The notes: generated by a model from the letters alone, not told the origin. 64,000 nt of DNA from Streptomonospora mangrovi (GCF_027604915.1 NZ_JAJAQC010000009.1:62001-126000), one strand, 5' to 3'. Positions 1 to 8,142 are shown, counted from the first letter of the stretch. Numbers and translations: made by a program.

Positions 1-439
1 GCAGCCACACGAACAGCGCCGCGCTCCCCAGGGCCGAGTCCCACCCCACTCCGGGCCGGGGCAGGGCGCTCAGGACGGTCATCACCGCCCCGGCGGCGAG
101 GGCGGGTCGCCGCCCCCGGGCCGCCACGAGGTAGAGAGCGAGCGCGGTCACCGGCCCGGTGGCGCGCAGCACGGCGTCGGCGGCGGCCAGCGCCACCAGC
201 GGCCACAGCGAGCGCCGCGCCCCCCAGGCGGCGGCCGCCGCCGCGGCCCCCACCAGCGCCGCCCCTGCCGCGCCGGGCACGGCGGCGAAACCGGACAGCA
301 GCGCGGCGTGGGACGGTGGCAGCAGCAGGGGGTAGAAGGAGCCGCAGAAGGCCGCCAGGGAAAGGGCGAAAGGGGCGGCCCGGCCGCGTGCCCGGCCCGC
401 GTGTCGGGGCCCAGGCCGGGGGCCGCGCTCGCTGCTCAC
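1..439 (-). CDS. Multi-pass membrane protein, partial (runs off left edge)
   Basis: Open from a GTG at 439 down to base 1 with no stop, so only about 146 N-terminal residues are visible. After a short Arg/Pro/Gly-rich cytoplasmic start there is a run of Ala/Leu-rich hydrophobic segments broken by single Arg patches (for example WGARRSLWPLVALAAADAVL and TALALYLVAARGRR), as in a polytopic membrane protein. An in-frame GTG at 448 is an alternative start. A TAGGGT element lies 7 nt before 439 with no Shine-Dalgarno, suggesting a leaderless message. The family is not recognised; a membrane glycosyltransferase is possible but unproven. Confidence 0.6.
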   Translation of the reverse strand, partial: MSSERGPRPGPRHAGRARGRAAPFALSLAAFCGSFYPLLLPPSHAALLSGFAAVPGAAGAALVGAAAAAAAWGARRSLWPLVALAAADAVLRATGPVTALALYLVAARGRRPALAAGAVMTVLSALPRPGVGWDSALGSAALFVWL

Positions 440-482
440 GCGTCTCACCCTAGCCGGGGACCCGCCGCCCGGACCTGCGCGG

Positions 483-1277
483 TCACCAGCTGACAAGGCG
501 CGATCCCGCCGTGGCCGGAGCCTCGCCGGGGCGCACCGCGCGGCCGGGCGCCCTCCCTCGCAGGATCCGCGCCCCCAGCGGCGCGAACACCAGCGCGGCC
601 GCGGCCGCCGCGACGGCGCAGTCCACCAGCGTCGCCTCCTTCAGCACCCCGCACCACAGCGCGCCCCACAGCAGCAGCAGGGCGGTGCGGCCCGTACTCA
701 GCACCCCCGAGCGGTGCGCGCCCACCGCCAGCAGCAGCACGCCGGCGTACTGGCCGAAGTAGGCGGTCACCGGGACCCGCCACGGGCCGTAGGCGAGGTC
801 GGTGTAGGTGGCGTTCACGGTCGCCGTCGCCGGGCCGAGCCCGAGGTCGTCCACCAGGGCGAAGGCGGCCGCGTCGACGCCCGCCGCGTACATGCGGCCC
901 AGCAGTCCGAGCACGACCAGCAGGGCGCCCGCCGCGGCCAGGCGCGGGTACCGGGGGGCCACCACGCGCGCGAGCGCGGCGAACGCGGGGACCAGCAGCA
1001 TCGCCCCGGCGGCGAACAGGGCGTGGGCGGCCGTGGCCATGAGGGGGGACTGCTCGTAGGCGGCGAGTTGGGCGTCCGCCATGAACGGTTGGGCCTCGAA
1101 CGCGCGCAGTTGGGCGTCGGTGAACGCCCCGCCGCGCAGCGCGAGGTAGCGCAGGACGAGGCCGGCGCACCACAGGAGAGGCGCGGCGACGAGTGCCGTG
1201 CCGCCGATGCGGCGGCCGGGGAACCCGGCGAGGTCGGGCACCCGGTCGGAGCCGGGGAGGCCGTGGAGGGAGGTCAT
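483..1277 (-). CDS. Hypothetical polytopic membrane protein
   Basis: 264 residues starting at the ATG at 1277, chosen because AGGGTGA sits 6 nt upstream; a longer in-frame ATG at 1313 lacks such a site. About six hydrophobic segments are visible: one near residues 23-44, a loop rich in FTDAQLRAFEAQPFM-like sequence that should face outside, then segments ending in a long Ala-rich stretch near the C-terminus. No catalytic motif is evident. It shares strand with the partial membrane gene to its left, 43 nt away, and could be co-transcribed with it. Function unknown. Confidence 0.7.
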   Translation of the reverse strand: MTSLHGLPGSDRVPDLAGFPGRRIGGTALVAAPLLWCAGLVLRYLALRGGAFTDAQLRAFEAQPFMADAQLAAYEQSPLMATAAHALFAAGAMLLVPAFAALARVVAPRYPRLAAAGALLVVLGLLGRMYAAGVDAAAFALVDDLGLGPATATVNATYTDLAYGPWRVPVTAYFGQYAGVLLLAVGAHRSGVLSTGRTALLLLWGALWCGVLKEATLVDCAVAAAAAALVFAPLGARILRGRAPGRAVRPGEAPATAGSRLVSW

Positions 1278-1413
1278 GTGCTTCACCCTGGTCGGCGGCG
1301 GGGCGGGCCGCATTCCCCCTTCGCCACGTACGCCGTCTCTTTGGTAGCGGGTCGGGGGGATCGCCGGAGGTTCCCGGTGGGGTCCGCGGCTTCGGGCGGC
1401 GGTGACCGGTGAT

Positions 1414-1444
1414 GGGCGGGCCTGCCCGGGGGCACGGCCCGCCC
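1414..1444 (-). terminator. GC-rich hairpin after the SnoaL-like gene
   Basis: GGGCGGGCC (1414-1422) pairs perfectly with GGCCCGCCC (1436-1444), 13-nt loop, 8 nt past the stop of the leftward gene ending at 1452. There is no T-tract, as is common in actinobacteria. Confidence 0.5.
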
Positions 1445-1451
1445 GTGCCGG

Positions 1452-1826
1452 TCAGGCGTCCTGGGCGGCGGGGATGAAGTTGGCGTACTCCTCGATGCGG
1501 GTGATCTCCCCGGCGTCGTTGAAGCCGAAGTAGACGGCGGCGTGGACCTCGCCGCGCACCCCCTCGGCGGTGGCGACGTGTACCACGTGCTGCTGGAGGA
1601 CCTCGCCGGGCTGGGAGAGTTGGCGGAGGATCTCGTAGCGCATCGACTCGATGGAGTCGATCTGGGCCTCCATCCCCGCGACGTTCTCCTCGATGGACTG
1701 CTCGCCCTTGCCGTCGTTGTGCCACACCGTGGCGGTGTCGGCGCACAGCGCGCGGGCGGCCGTCCAGTCGCGCGACTCCAGGGCGCGCAGGTAGGCGACG
1801 GCGGTGTCCTTGATGTCCTGGCTCAT
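1452..1826 (-). CDS. SnoaL-like / NTF2-fold nuclear transport factor 2 family protein
   Basis: 124 residues. The opening (DTAVAYLRALESRDWTAARAL), the central TVWHNDGKGEQ and the C-terminal VYFGFNDAGEITRIEEYANF are typical of SnoaL-type alpha+beta cone proteins, which are small-molecule isomerases, hydratases or binding proteins. Start at ATG 1826 is supported by AAGAAGG just upstream; the frame stays open further upstream, but that extension is the shadow of the neighbouring gene. It lies 29 nt after the DUF1684 gene on the same strand, so the two are probably one transcription unit. No ligand can be assigned. Confidence 0.85.
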   Translation of the reverse strand: MSQDIKDTAVAYLRALESRDWTAARALCADTATVWHNDGKGEQSIEENVAGMEAQIDSIESMRYEILRQLSQPGEVLQQHVVHVATAEGVRGEVHAAVYFGFNDAGEITRIEEYANFIPAAQDA

Positions 1827-1855
1827 GCCTTCTTCTTTCTGTGCCGGGCTGACTG

Positions 1856-2662
1856 TCAGTCGCGGGCCGGGGCGGTGTGGATGAGGGCGCGCTCGCCGGC
1901 TTCCACGCGCAGGGGCAGGTGGTTGCCGGGCGGCGAGAGGGGGCAGACGAAGACGTCCGGGTTCAGGTGGTGGTGCGAGAGCGTGGCCTGGTTGAAGTCC
2001 ACGTCCACCGCCCTGCCGGGCTCCAGCAGCGGCAGCACCAGCCAGCGGCCGATCATCGGGGTGGAGTCTCCGTTGGTGTCGTCGGTGAAGACCACCAGGC
2101 GCTGTCCGGGCATGTCCTCCAGGACGGCGAGGACGTACTCGGTGCCGCGCACGGTCACGACCAGGTCGACGGGAGCCGGGACGGCCTCCGTGCTCCGCGG
2201 GGCGGTCAGCCGCTCCACCTCGATCCGCCGTCCGTGCGGAGCGGCCCGGTAGCGGCCCTGGAAGACCCAGTCCGGGTCGTAGGGGAAGCGGTCGATGCCG
2301 CTGAGGCCGGAGCTTGCGACCCGGCTCGGGTCCATGACGACCACGCCGTAGTGGCCGTCGGCGCCGCCCGCGACGCCGGTCAGGTCGCCGGGGAACTCCA
2401 GGGCGCTGCCGGAGGGCACTTCGGTGGTCCCCTCGACGGTCTCGCCGTTGACGCGCACACCGTCCCGGGCCGGGGCGGTCACGGTCAGCGCGCCCGATCC
2501 AGTGGTGGTCCACTGGCCGGGCAGGCCGGGCAGGGTGTGCGGTTCGCGGCCGTGGATTGTGGCCCTGGCGATGACCGTGCCCTTCCCGTTGGTTCCGGCG
2601 ATCTCCTCCCACCGGCGCCGGCGCCAGGCTTCGTAGTCGGCGGGGATCCGCGGCTCGCTCAT
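1856..2662 (-). CDS. DUF1684 domain-containing protein
   Basis: 268 residues. The order of features matches DUF1684 proteins: an N-terminal Trp/Arg-rich region (YEAWRRRRWEEI), a central strand-rich part with the GRYRAAPHG and DLVVTVRGTEYVL stretches, and the conserved C-terminal block VDVDFNQATLSHHHLNP followed by CPLSPPGNHLPLRVEAGE. The catalytic role of the family is not known. Start ATG at 2662 has AAAGGAGCACC upstream. It is the first gene of a probable two-gene unit with the SnoaL-like gene. A 172-nt gap separates it from the upstream methyltransferase; a CGCGCCCC/GGGGCGCG-type GC hairpin lies in that gap. Confidence 0.85.
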   Translation of the reverse strand: MSEPRIPADYEAWRRRRWEEIAGTNGKGTVIARATIHGREPHTLPGLPGQWTTTGSGALTVTAPARDGVRVNGETVEGTTEVPSGSALEFPGDLTGVAGGADGHYGVVVMDPSRVASSGLSGIDRFPYDPDWVFQGRYRAAPHGRRIEVERLTAPRSTEAVPAPVDLVVTVRGTEYVLAVLEDMPGQRLVVFTDDTNGDSTPMIGRWLVLPLLEPGRAVDVDFNQATLSHHHLNPDVFVCPLSPPGNHLPLRVEAGERALIHTAPARD

Positions 2663-2834
2663 GGAGGTGCTCCTTTCTCTTCACCGCGCCCCGGGGGCGC
2701 GGGCGGTGGTGCCGCGCGGGGCGGGCGCGGGCATGGTCGGCGGCCCGGCGGCGCACGCGGGTGCGCGGCGGTGGTGGCGTGTGCGGCGCCTGGCCGGCCC
2801 GCTGGCGCCGGCACGGCGCGGGGGCGGCCCGGGG

Positions 2835-3743
2835 TCAGGCGCGGCGGGCGGCCCAGACGGTGCGTTCGGTGCGGACCGCGAGGTCGCCGCGGCGCAGGAT
2901 GCTGTGCGGGCCGTCGAGGTCCAGGAGTTCGTCGAGTGCGGCGAGGTCTTCGGGGCTGAGCGCGGACGCCACGCCGCCGCGGAGGCGCCGCAGGCCGGCG
3001 TGGGCGTAGCGGCCGACGGCCGGACCCCGGTCGCCCTCGATGTGCACGGCGATGGTGCGCTGGTCCTCGACGGTGAACCCGGCGGCGGCCAGTATCGGCC
3101 CCCAGTCGGCACCCCGGTGGGGTACGTGTTCGGCGTGGTGGCGGTCGGCCACGGCGTGGACGCGCTCCTCGAGCCCGGGGCGGCCCTCGGGCGCGTCGGC
3201 GGGCAGGAAGCGGGGGAAGCCGTCCAGTTCCACCACCGCGAGCAGGCCGCCCGGCGCGAGCAGGTCGTGCACGTCGGCCAGCGCGCGGTCGGGGCGGGCC
3301 ATGTGGTGCAGGGAGGCCGAGGCCCACACCAGGTCGGGGGTGCCGAGGTCGGGCCAGGGCTGGGCGTCGAGGTCGGCCTGGACGGTGCGGATCCGGTCGC
3401 CGAGGCCGCGGGCGTCCGCCTTCTCGCGCAGGAGCCGCAGGTGGCCGGAGGAGGCGTCGACGGCGGTGACGTGCGCGTCGGGGAAGCGGTCGAGGAGGGC
3501 GAAGGTGCCCGCACCGGTGCCGCAGCCCAGGTCCACGATCCGGCGCGGCGCGGACCTCAGCGGGAGCCAGGCGGTGATGGCGGCGATGTGCTCGGCGAGC
3601 ACCTCGGCGTCCAGGTCGAGGATCTCCGCCTGGCCGCTGTCGTCGGGCGCGGAGTCGTGGGTGTGCGGGCCGCCGGGGTGGAAGGTGTGGCTGTGGCTGT
3701 GGCTGTGGCTGTGGCTGTGGCTGTGGCTGTGCGCTGGGCTCAT
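2835..3743 (-). CDS. Class I SAM-dependent methyltransferase with His-Ser repeat leader
   Basis: 302 residues. The SAM-binding motif I is VDLGCGTGAGTFALL (about residues 69-83), followed by an acidic ribose-binding turn (VTAVDASSGHL) and LAPGGLLAVVELDG at the usual motif III position, so a Rossmann-type methyltransferase of the UbiE/Methyltransf_25 kind. Substrate unknown. The odd part is the first 30 residues: seven consecutive His-Ser pairs followed by more His (HPGG, HTHD), encoded by a hexanucleotide repeat. Such a leader could bind metal or be inert. The upstream region carries a TTGC-N7-GCAA palindrome matching one at the neighbouring XRE gene. Confidence 0.85.
   Translation of the reverse strand: MSPAHSHSHSHSHSHSHSHTFHPGGPHTHDSAPDDSGQAEILDLDAEVLAEHIAAITAWLPLRSAPRRIVDLGCGTGAGTFALLDRFPDAHVTAVDASSGHLRLLREKADARGLGDRIRTVQADLDAQPWPDLGTPDLVWASASLHHMARPDRALADVHDLLAPGGLLAVVELDGFPRFLPADAPEGRPGLEERVHAVADRHHAEHVPHRGADWGPILAAAGFTVEDQRTIAVHIEGDRGPAVGRYAHAGLRRLRGGVASALSPEDLAALDELLDLDGPHSILRRGDLAVRTERTVWAARRA
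3685..3732 (-). repeat. Hexanucleotide tandem repeat encoding (His-Ser)n
   Basis: Six perfect tandem copies of CTGTGG on the + strand (3691-3726) flanked by near copies, lying in the start of the methyltransferase gene. The unit is six bases, so gain or loss of copies keeps the reading frame and changes only the number of His-Ser pairs. Confidence 0.9.
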
Positions 3744-3782
3744 GGCATCACCGTAGGCGCCCCATGCGTCATTCGCACGGAT

Positions 3783-3801
3783 CCTTGCGCATTACGCAAG
3801 G
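3783..3801. promoter_or_regulatory. Inverted repeat upstream of the methyltransferase gene
   Basis: CCTTGCG / CGCAAGG with a 5-nt spacer, perfect 7-bp arms, 40 nt upstream of the methyltransferase start. Its core TTGC-N7-GCAA (3785-3799) recurs at 4457-4471. Probable operator of the adjacent XRE-cupin regulator; binding is inference. Confidence 0.55.
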
Positions 3802-3865
3802 AGGTCGTCCCGCTTGCTGCCCGGCGCGCAACTCGCCGTGTGCGGCGGCCGGCCCTCGCTCCGGA

Positions 3866-4474
3866 CTAGGTGCGCGGTGGGCTGTCGCCGTCGCCGGACC
3901 CCTCGGCGTCGCGCTGGTGGCCCCGGCGGGCGTCGCGGTCGAAGATCCCCATGATCTCGCACGGCCCGCCCTCGGCGCCGATGGCGTGCGGCAGCATGGT
4001 GGGGAACTCGGCGGCCTGGTTGGTCTCGATGCGGAACCGGCGGTGGCCCAGCAGCAGGACCGCCGTGCCGGACAGCACGACCAGCCATTCGCGGCCGGGG
4101 TGGGCGCGCATGCGGGCGGGGTTGTCGGGGGGCGGGTCGGTCATCCGCTGCCGCATGACGGTCATGCCGGGGTCGCCCTTGACCGGCCAGCGCATCACGC
4201 CGTGGGTGCCGTCGATCATCGGGCTGACGACCACGTCGTCGGCGGCGTTCTCCACAAGCTGGTCCAGGGTGGTGTCCAGGGCGCGGGCGAGGGTCACGAG
4301 CTGGTCGAGGGCGAGGCGGCGCCGGCCGTTCTCGATGCGGCTGAGCGAGGACTGGCTGATGTTGGCGCGCGCGGCGAGTTCCTCCAGAGACCAGCCCTGC
4401 GCGACCCGCAGGGCGCGGATCCGCTTGCGTACGAGGCTGTCCAACTGGCCATCTTCTTGCGTCATAGGCAACAT
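3866..4474 (-). CDS. XRE-family regulator with C-terminal cupin domain
   Basis: 202 residues. The helix-turn-helix spans about residues 15-65 (RIRALRVAQGWSLEELAARA, then ISQSSLSRIENGRRRL). The C-terminal half is a small cupin (HPGREWLVVLSGTAVLLLG, then TNQAAEFPTMLPHAIGA and GPCEIMGIFDRD), the effector-sensing part in this regulator class. ATG 4474 is preferred over ATG 4465 because AAGGG lies 6 nt upstream. It is divergent from the flavoprotein gene at 4557, the usual arrangement for local control. A TTGC-N7-GCAA site overlaps its own first codons and a second lies at the next gene downstream, suggesting autoregulation and co-regulation of the methyltransferase. Confidence 0.88.
   Translation of the reverse strand: MLPMTQEDGQLDSLVRKRIRALRVAQGWSLEELAARANISQSSLSRIENGRRRLALDQLVTLARALDTTLDQLVENAADDVVVSPMIDGTHGVMRWPVKGDPGMTVMRQRMTDPPPDNPARMRAHPGREWLVVLSGTAVLLLGHRRFRIETNQAAEFPTMLPHAIGAEGGPCEIMGIFDRDARRGHQRDAEGSGDGDSPPRT
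4457..4471. promoter_or_regulatory. Second TTGC-N7-GCAA site, over the XRE start codons
   Basis: Same outer arms and 7-nt spacing as the perfect palindrome at 3785-3799. It lies across codons 2-6 of the XRE-cupin gene. A shorter TTGC-C-GCAA follows close by in the divergent promoter. Probable operator; inferred from sequence match only. Confidence 0.45.
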
Positions 4475-4556
4475 GCTATGCCCTTGCCGCAATCGGGGCC
4501 TAATGTCGCAGGCAGTCGGTCCGGACCTGCGGACCACCGACGACGGAGGGCGCGAC

Positions 4557-5570
4557 ATGTCCACCCCGACCTCCCGCTCCGCGGGCGACACCCTGCCCAC
4601 CGAGACCGTCGACGTGGCGGTGATCGGCGGCGGCCCCGCCGGCCTGAACGGCGCACTCACGCTGGCCCGCGTGCGCCGCTCGGTCGTCGTGATCGACAGC
4701 GGCACCCCGCGCAACGCGCCCGCCGCCGCGATGCACGGCTTCATCGTCCTCGACGGCACCCCGCCGGCCGAGATCCTCGAGCGCGGACGCCGGCAGGTGC
4801 GCCAGTACGGCGGCCGGATCGTGTTCGGGGAGGTGGCCTCCGCCGAGCCCGCCGCCCCCGCACCCGGCGGCGACCCGCGCTTCACCGTCACCCTGGCCGA
4901 CGGCCGCACGCTCACCGCGCGCCGCGTCCTGGTGGCCACCGGCCTGCGCGACGTCCTGCCCGAGGTGCCGGGCCTGGCCGCGCACTGGGGCCGCGGCGTC
5001 GTGCACTGCCCCTACTGCCACGGCTGGGAGGTCCGCGACGAGCCCATCGGCGTCCTCGCCACCGGCCCCGCCTCCCTCCACCACGCGCTGCTGTTCCGCC
5101 AGCTCACCGACGACCTGGTCTACTTCGCCGACGGCACCGAGTTGGACGGGGACACGCGCGCCCGGTTCGCCGCACGCGGCGTCCGCGTCGTGGAGGCCGG
5201 GGTGCGCGAAGCCGTCACCGACGAGGGCGGCGACCTCGCCGGCCTGCGCCTGGTCGACGGCACGCTCGTGCGGCGGCGGGTGATCGCGGTGGCCACGCGG
5301 ATGCGGGCGCGCACCGAGGGCCTGGAGGGGCTGAACCTGCCGATGGAGGACCTGCCCGACGCCATGGGCCGCCGCTTCGCCTCCGGCATGGCCGGCACCA
5401 CCGCCGTGCCGGGGGTGTGGGTGGCCGGAAACGCCACCGACCTCACCGCGCAGGTGGGCGCCTCGGCCGCGGCCGGCGCCCTGGCCGGAGCCCACATCAA
5501 CGCCCAACTGGCCACCGCCGACACCGACGCGGCCGTTGCGGCCGCACGGGCCGACGCCCCCTCCGCCTGA
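4557..5570 (+). CDS. NAD(P)/FAD-dependent oxidoreductase, thioredoxin-reductase-like
   Basis: 337 residues. N-terminal FAD motif VAVIGGGPAGLNGALTLARV (about residues 21-40), a central CPYCHGWE motif at the position of the thioredoxin-reductase CxxC, a second nucleotide-binding stretch (IGVLATGPASL, with the NAD Gly motif degenerate), and the C-terminal FAD segment VPGVWVAGNATDLTAQVGAS with ATD. This layout is that of the actinobacterial TrxR-like flavoproteins found beside DHA2 or MmpL exporters. Start ATG 4557 has GACGGAGGG upstream. Probably controlled by the divergent XRE-cupin gene. Natural substrate unknown; the degenerate second motif makes the electron donor uncertain. Confidence 0.88.
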   Translation: MSTPTSRSAGDTLPTETVDVAVIGGGPAGLNGALTLARVRRSVVVIDSGTPRNAPAAAMHGFIVLDGTPPAEILERGRRQVRQYGGRIVFGEVASAEPAAPAPGGDPRFTVTLADGRTLTARRVLVATGLRDVLPEVPGLAAHWGRGVVHCPYCHGWEVRDEPIGVLATGPASLHHALLFRQLTDDLVYFADGTELDGDTRARFAARGVRVVEAGVREAVTDEGGDLAGLRLVDGTLVRRRVIAVATRMRARTEGLEGLNLPMEDLPDAMGRRFASGMAGTTAVPGVWVAGNATDLTAQVGASAAAGALAGAHINAQLATADTDAAVAAARADAPSA

Positions 5571-5586
5571 CCCCGGGCGGCCGTGG

Positions 5587-5614
5587 CGCGCCCCCGCGAC
5601 GGCGCGGGGGCGCG
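5587..5614 (+). terminator. Strong 12-bp hairpin after the flavoprotein gene
   Basis: CGCGCCCCCGCG (5587-5598) and its exact complement (5603-5614) around an ACGG loop, 17 nt after the stop at 5570. No T-tract. It separates the flavoprotein gene from the exporter gene, which then needs its own promoter or readthrough. Confidence 0.6.
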
Positions 5615-5724
5615 GCCTCGCTGCCGCGCCCGGCGGCCGGCGTGCCCCCACCCACATCCACGCCCTCGGCGACCGGACCCGCTCCGGCGCTGATTCCGCA
5701 TGCCCTTTTCGACATGCCCTTTCG

Positions 5725-5744
5725 AGAGGAAACCAGAGGAAACC
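5725..5744 (+). promoter_or_regulatory. Tandemly duplicated ribosome binding site
   Basis: AGAGGAAACC occurs twice back to back, ending directly before the ATG at 5745. The proximal GAGG is at a usable distance; the distal copy gives a second, displaced ribosome contact. Confidence 0.6.
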
Positions 5745-7358
5745 ATGAGCAACGACCAGCCTCCCCAGGCGGCGGCCCCACCGGTGGCGGGCGGGGACGC
5801 GCCGGACGCGCGTCAACTGCGCGCGATCCTGATCGCCGTCTCGACGGCGCTGATGGCCGTCATCGCCTCGGTGTCCGGCCTGAACGTCGCCCAGCCCCAC
5901 ATGGCCGTCGAGTTCGACGCCTCCCAGACCACCGTCCTGTGGATCATCAACGTCTACACCCTCGCGCTGGCCGCGCTGCTGCTGCCGCTGGGCGCGGTCG
6001 GCGACCGGCTGGGCCGCAAGCCCATGCTGGTCGCCGGACTGGTGGTCTTCGCCGCGGCCGGTGTCGCCGCCGCCCTCGCGCCGTCGGCCGCGGTGATGAT
6101 CGGCGCCCGCGTGGCCGCCGGGATCAGCGCCGCCATGATCATGCCGATCACGCTGGCGGTCATCACCTCCACGTTCCCCGAGGAGGAGCGGGGCAAGGCG
6201 ATCGGCGTGTGGACCGGTGTCGCCGGAGGCGGCGGCATCCTGGGCATGTTCCTCTCGGCGCTGCTGGTCGACGTCGCGGACTGGCGCTGGCTGTTCGCGC
6301 TGCCCGTGGTCCTGGCCGCCGCCGCGCTGGCGATGGCGCTGGCGTCGGTGCCCAACTCCCGCGAGCGCTCCGCCCGCCCCTTCGACACCGTCGGCGCGCT
6401 GGTGTCCACCGCCGCCGTGACCGGGCTCATCTTCGTCCTCCAGGAGGGCCCCGAGCGCGGCTGGACCGACCCCGTCACGCTGGCGGGCCTGGCCGCCGGT
6501 GTCGCCGCCGCCGTCGTGTTCGTGGTGTGGGAGCTGCGCCGGCGCGACGCAGCCCTGCTGGACGTGCGCCTCTTCCGCGAGCGCGGCCTGGCCGGCGGCT
6601 CGGTCACGCTGCTGGTCGTCTTCGGCGTCCAGGCGGGGATCGCCGTCGTGCTCTTCCCGTTCTTCCAGGCCGTGCTGGGCTGGTCGGGGCTGCTGTCCAC
6701 CGCGGCGATGATGCCCATGGCCGTCATGATGATGGTGACCTCCGGCCTGGCCCCCAGGTCGGCCGCCCGGATCGGCGCCCGCGCCACCATGGCCGTCGGT
6801 GTCGCCCTGTCCACCCTGGGCCTCGCCCTGATGGCGCTGCTCGTCTCAGTCGACGGCGGCTACCTGTCCATCCTCCCCGGCATGCTCGCCATGGGCGTCG
6901 GCATGGGCCTGGCCATGACGCCCTCCACCGAGGCCATCACCGGCTCCCTGCCCCGCGCCGGCCAGGGCCTGGCCTCCGCCCTCAACGACGTCACCCGCGA
7001 GTTCGGCACCGCCCTGGGAGTCGCGCTGCTCGGCGCGCTCCTGGCCACCGGCTACCGCGGCGCCGTCGACGGCCGCCTCGACGGCATCCCCGAGGGAGCC
7101 GCGGACACCGCGCGCGAAGGCATCGCCAACGCCGTCGAGGCGGCCCCGCGCGCGGGCGACCGCGCGCAGGACCTGGTCCACGCCGCGCAGCAGTCCTTCG
7201 TGGAGGGCTGGCAGCAGTCCCTGTGGGCGGGCGCCGCCGTCATGGCCGCCCTCCTCGTCTACCTCCTCGCCCGCGGCCCGAAGACCACCGGTCCGGGTCC
7301 GGATCCCGCCGCCCCCGACCACGAGCCGGGATCCCCCGACACCGTGCCCGCCCGGTGA
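5745..7358 (+). CDS. DHA2-family MFS drug exporter (EmrB/QacA type)
   Basis: 537 residues with about 14 hydrophobic segments. The loop 2-3 motif GDRLGRKPML (MFS motif A) follows the second helix, and the motif C region (GVAGGGGILGMFLSALL) identifies an antiporter. The N-terminus and the C-terminal tail (Gly/Pro/Asp-rich after LLVYLLARGPK) are cytoplasmic. Start ATG 5745 is set by a duplicated AGAGGA site; the frame opens earlier at 5700 without a better site. It follows the TrxR-like flavoprotein, suggesting joint handling of a toxic or redox-active compound. Efflux substrate unknown. Confidence 0.9.
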   Translation: MSNDQPPQAAAPPVAGGDAPDARQLRAILIAVSTALMAVIASVSGLNVAQPHMAVEFDASQTTVLWIINVYTLALAALLLPLGAVGDRLGRKPMLVAGLVVFAAAGVAAALAPSAAVMIGARVAAGISAAMIMPITLAVITSTFPEEERGKAIGVWTGVAGGGGILGMFLSALLVDVADWRWLFALPVVLAAAALAMALASVPNSRERSARPFDTVGALVSTAAVTGLIFVLQEGPERGWTDPVTLAGLAAGVAAAVVFVVWELRRRDAALLDVRLFRERGLAGGSVTLLVVFGVQAGIAVVLFPFFQAVLGWSGLLSTAAMMPMAVMMMVTSGLAPRSAARIGARATMAVGVALSTLGLALMALLVSVDGGYLSILPGMLAMGVGMGLAMTPSTEAITGSLPRAGQGLASALNDVTREFGTALGVALLGALLATGYRGAVDGRLDGIPEGAADTAREGIANAVEAAPRAGDRAQDLVHAAQQSFVEGWQQSLWAGAAVMAALLVYLLARGPKTTGPGPDPAAPDHEPGSPDTVPAR

Positions 7359-7416
7359 CCGTCCACGGCACTCGGGCCGACCGGGTCGGGGGACGCGCTC
7401 CGCCGCGATGGTGCGC

Positions 7417-8142
7417 TTACCAGGGGACGGGGCCGTTGTCGTCGAAGAAGCCGCCGCGAGGGCCGTCGTCGGGGAGGGTGGCCAGGTGGACGGCGATCGC
7501 GGCGCCCTGCTCGGGGGTGCGCGGGGCGGCGAAGCCGGTGAAGTCGGTGGCCACGTAGCCGGGGCAGCAGGCGTTCACGATTACGTTCGTGTCGGCGAGC
7601 CGGCGGGCGTACTGGGCGGTGATGCTGTTGAGCATGGTCTTCGACGGGGCGTAGGCGGCCATGATCGGGCCGGTCTGGAGGGTCAGCGAGCCCATGTTGC
7701 TCGACACGTTGACGACGCGCGGGGCCTCGGCGCGGCGGAGCAGGGGGAGCAGCGCGTTGGTCACCCGCACGACGCCGAGCACGTTGGTGTCCAGCACGGT
7801 GCGGAGCACGTCGAGGTCGAGCGTCGTGGGGTCCTGGGCGCCGTTGTCGGTCCGGCCGCCGATGCCCGCGTTGTTGACGAGCACGTCGAGCCGCCCGGCC
7901 TCCCGCTCGATCGCCGCGGCGGCCGCGGCGGCGCCGGCGTCGGAGGTGACGTCGAGAGCCACCCCGAACGCCTCGGCGCCGGCGGACCGCAGCCGGGCGA
8001 CGGCCTCCTCGCGCCTGGCGTCGTCGCGCGCCCCCACGGCCACCCGGAAGCCGATCTCCGCGAGGCCCCGCGCGATGGCGAAACCGATTCCCTTGTTCGC
8101 GCCGGTTACCAGCGCGGTCTTCATGTTGTTCACGAGGTCCAT
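7417..8142 (-). CDS. SDR-family oxidoreductase
   Basis: 241 residues of the classical short-chain dehydrogenase fold. The cofactor motif TGANKGIGFAIA is near residues 14-25, NNAG is near 88-91, the catalytic Ser is in VVNVSSNMGS, and YAPSK supplies the Tyr-x-x-x-Lys pair. The ALVTGANKGIGFAI start and the GFFDDNGPVPW C-terminus resemble bacterial members of the plant-type salutaridine/menthone reductase-like group. ATG 8142 is used; ATG 8124 would remove six residues. It is divergent from a LysR gene with a perfect inverted repeat between them, so it is the likely LysR target. Confidence 0.9.
   Translation of the reverse strand: MDLVNNMKTALVTGANKGIGFAIARGLAEIGFRVAVGARDDARREEAVARLRSAGAEAFGVALDVTSDAGAAAAAAAIEREAGRLDVLVNNAGIGGRTDNGAQDPTTLDLDVLRTVLDTNVLGVVRVTNALLPLLRRAEAPRVVNVSSNMGSLTLQTGPIMAAYAPSKTMLNSITAQYARRLADTNVIVNACCPGYVATDFTGFAAPRTPEQGAAIAVHLATLPDDGPRGGFFDDNGPVPW

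Noticed and set aside
445-1746. Long leftward open frame over 1.3 kb
   Set aside because: Arg/Pro/Gly-rich composition without domain motifs and overlapping well-supported genes in better frames: a high-GC shadow.
3685-3732. Tandem repeat considered as a CRISPR or satellite array
   Set aside because: Units are 6 nt, contiguous and in frame with a methyltransferase; no spacers.
3764-7558. Rightward open frame of over 1,200 codons
   Set aside because: It crosses the XRE-cupin, flavoprotein and exporter genes and their terminator, and is Arg/His/Pro-rich with no recognisable fold.
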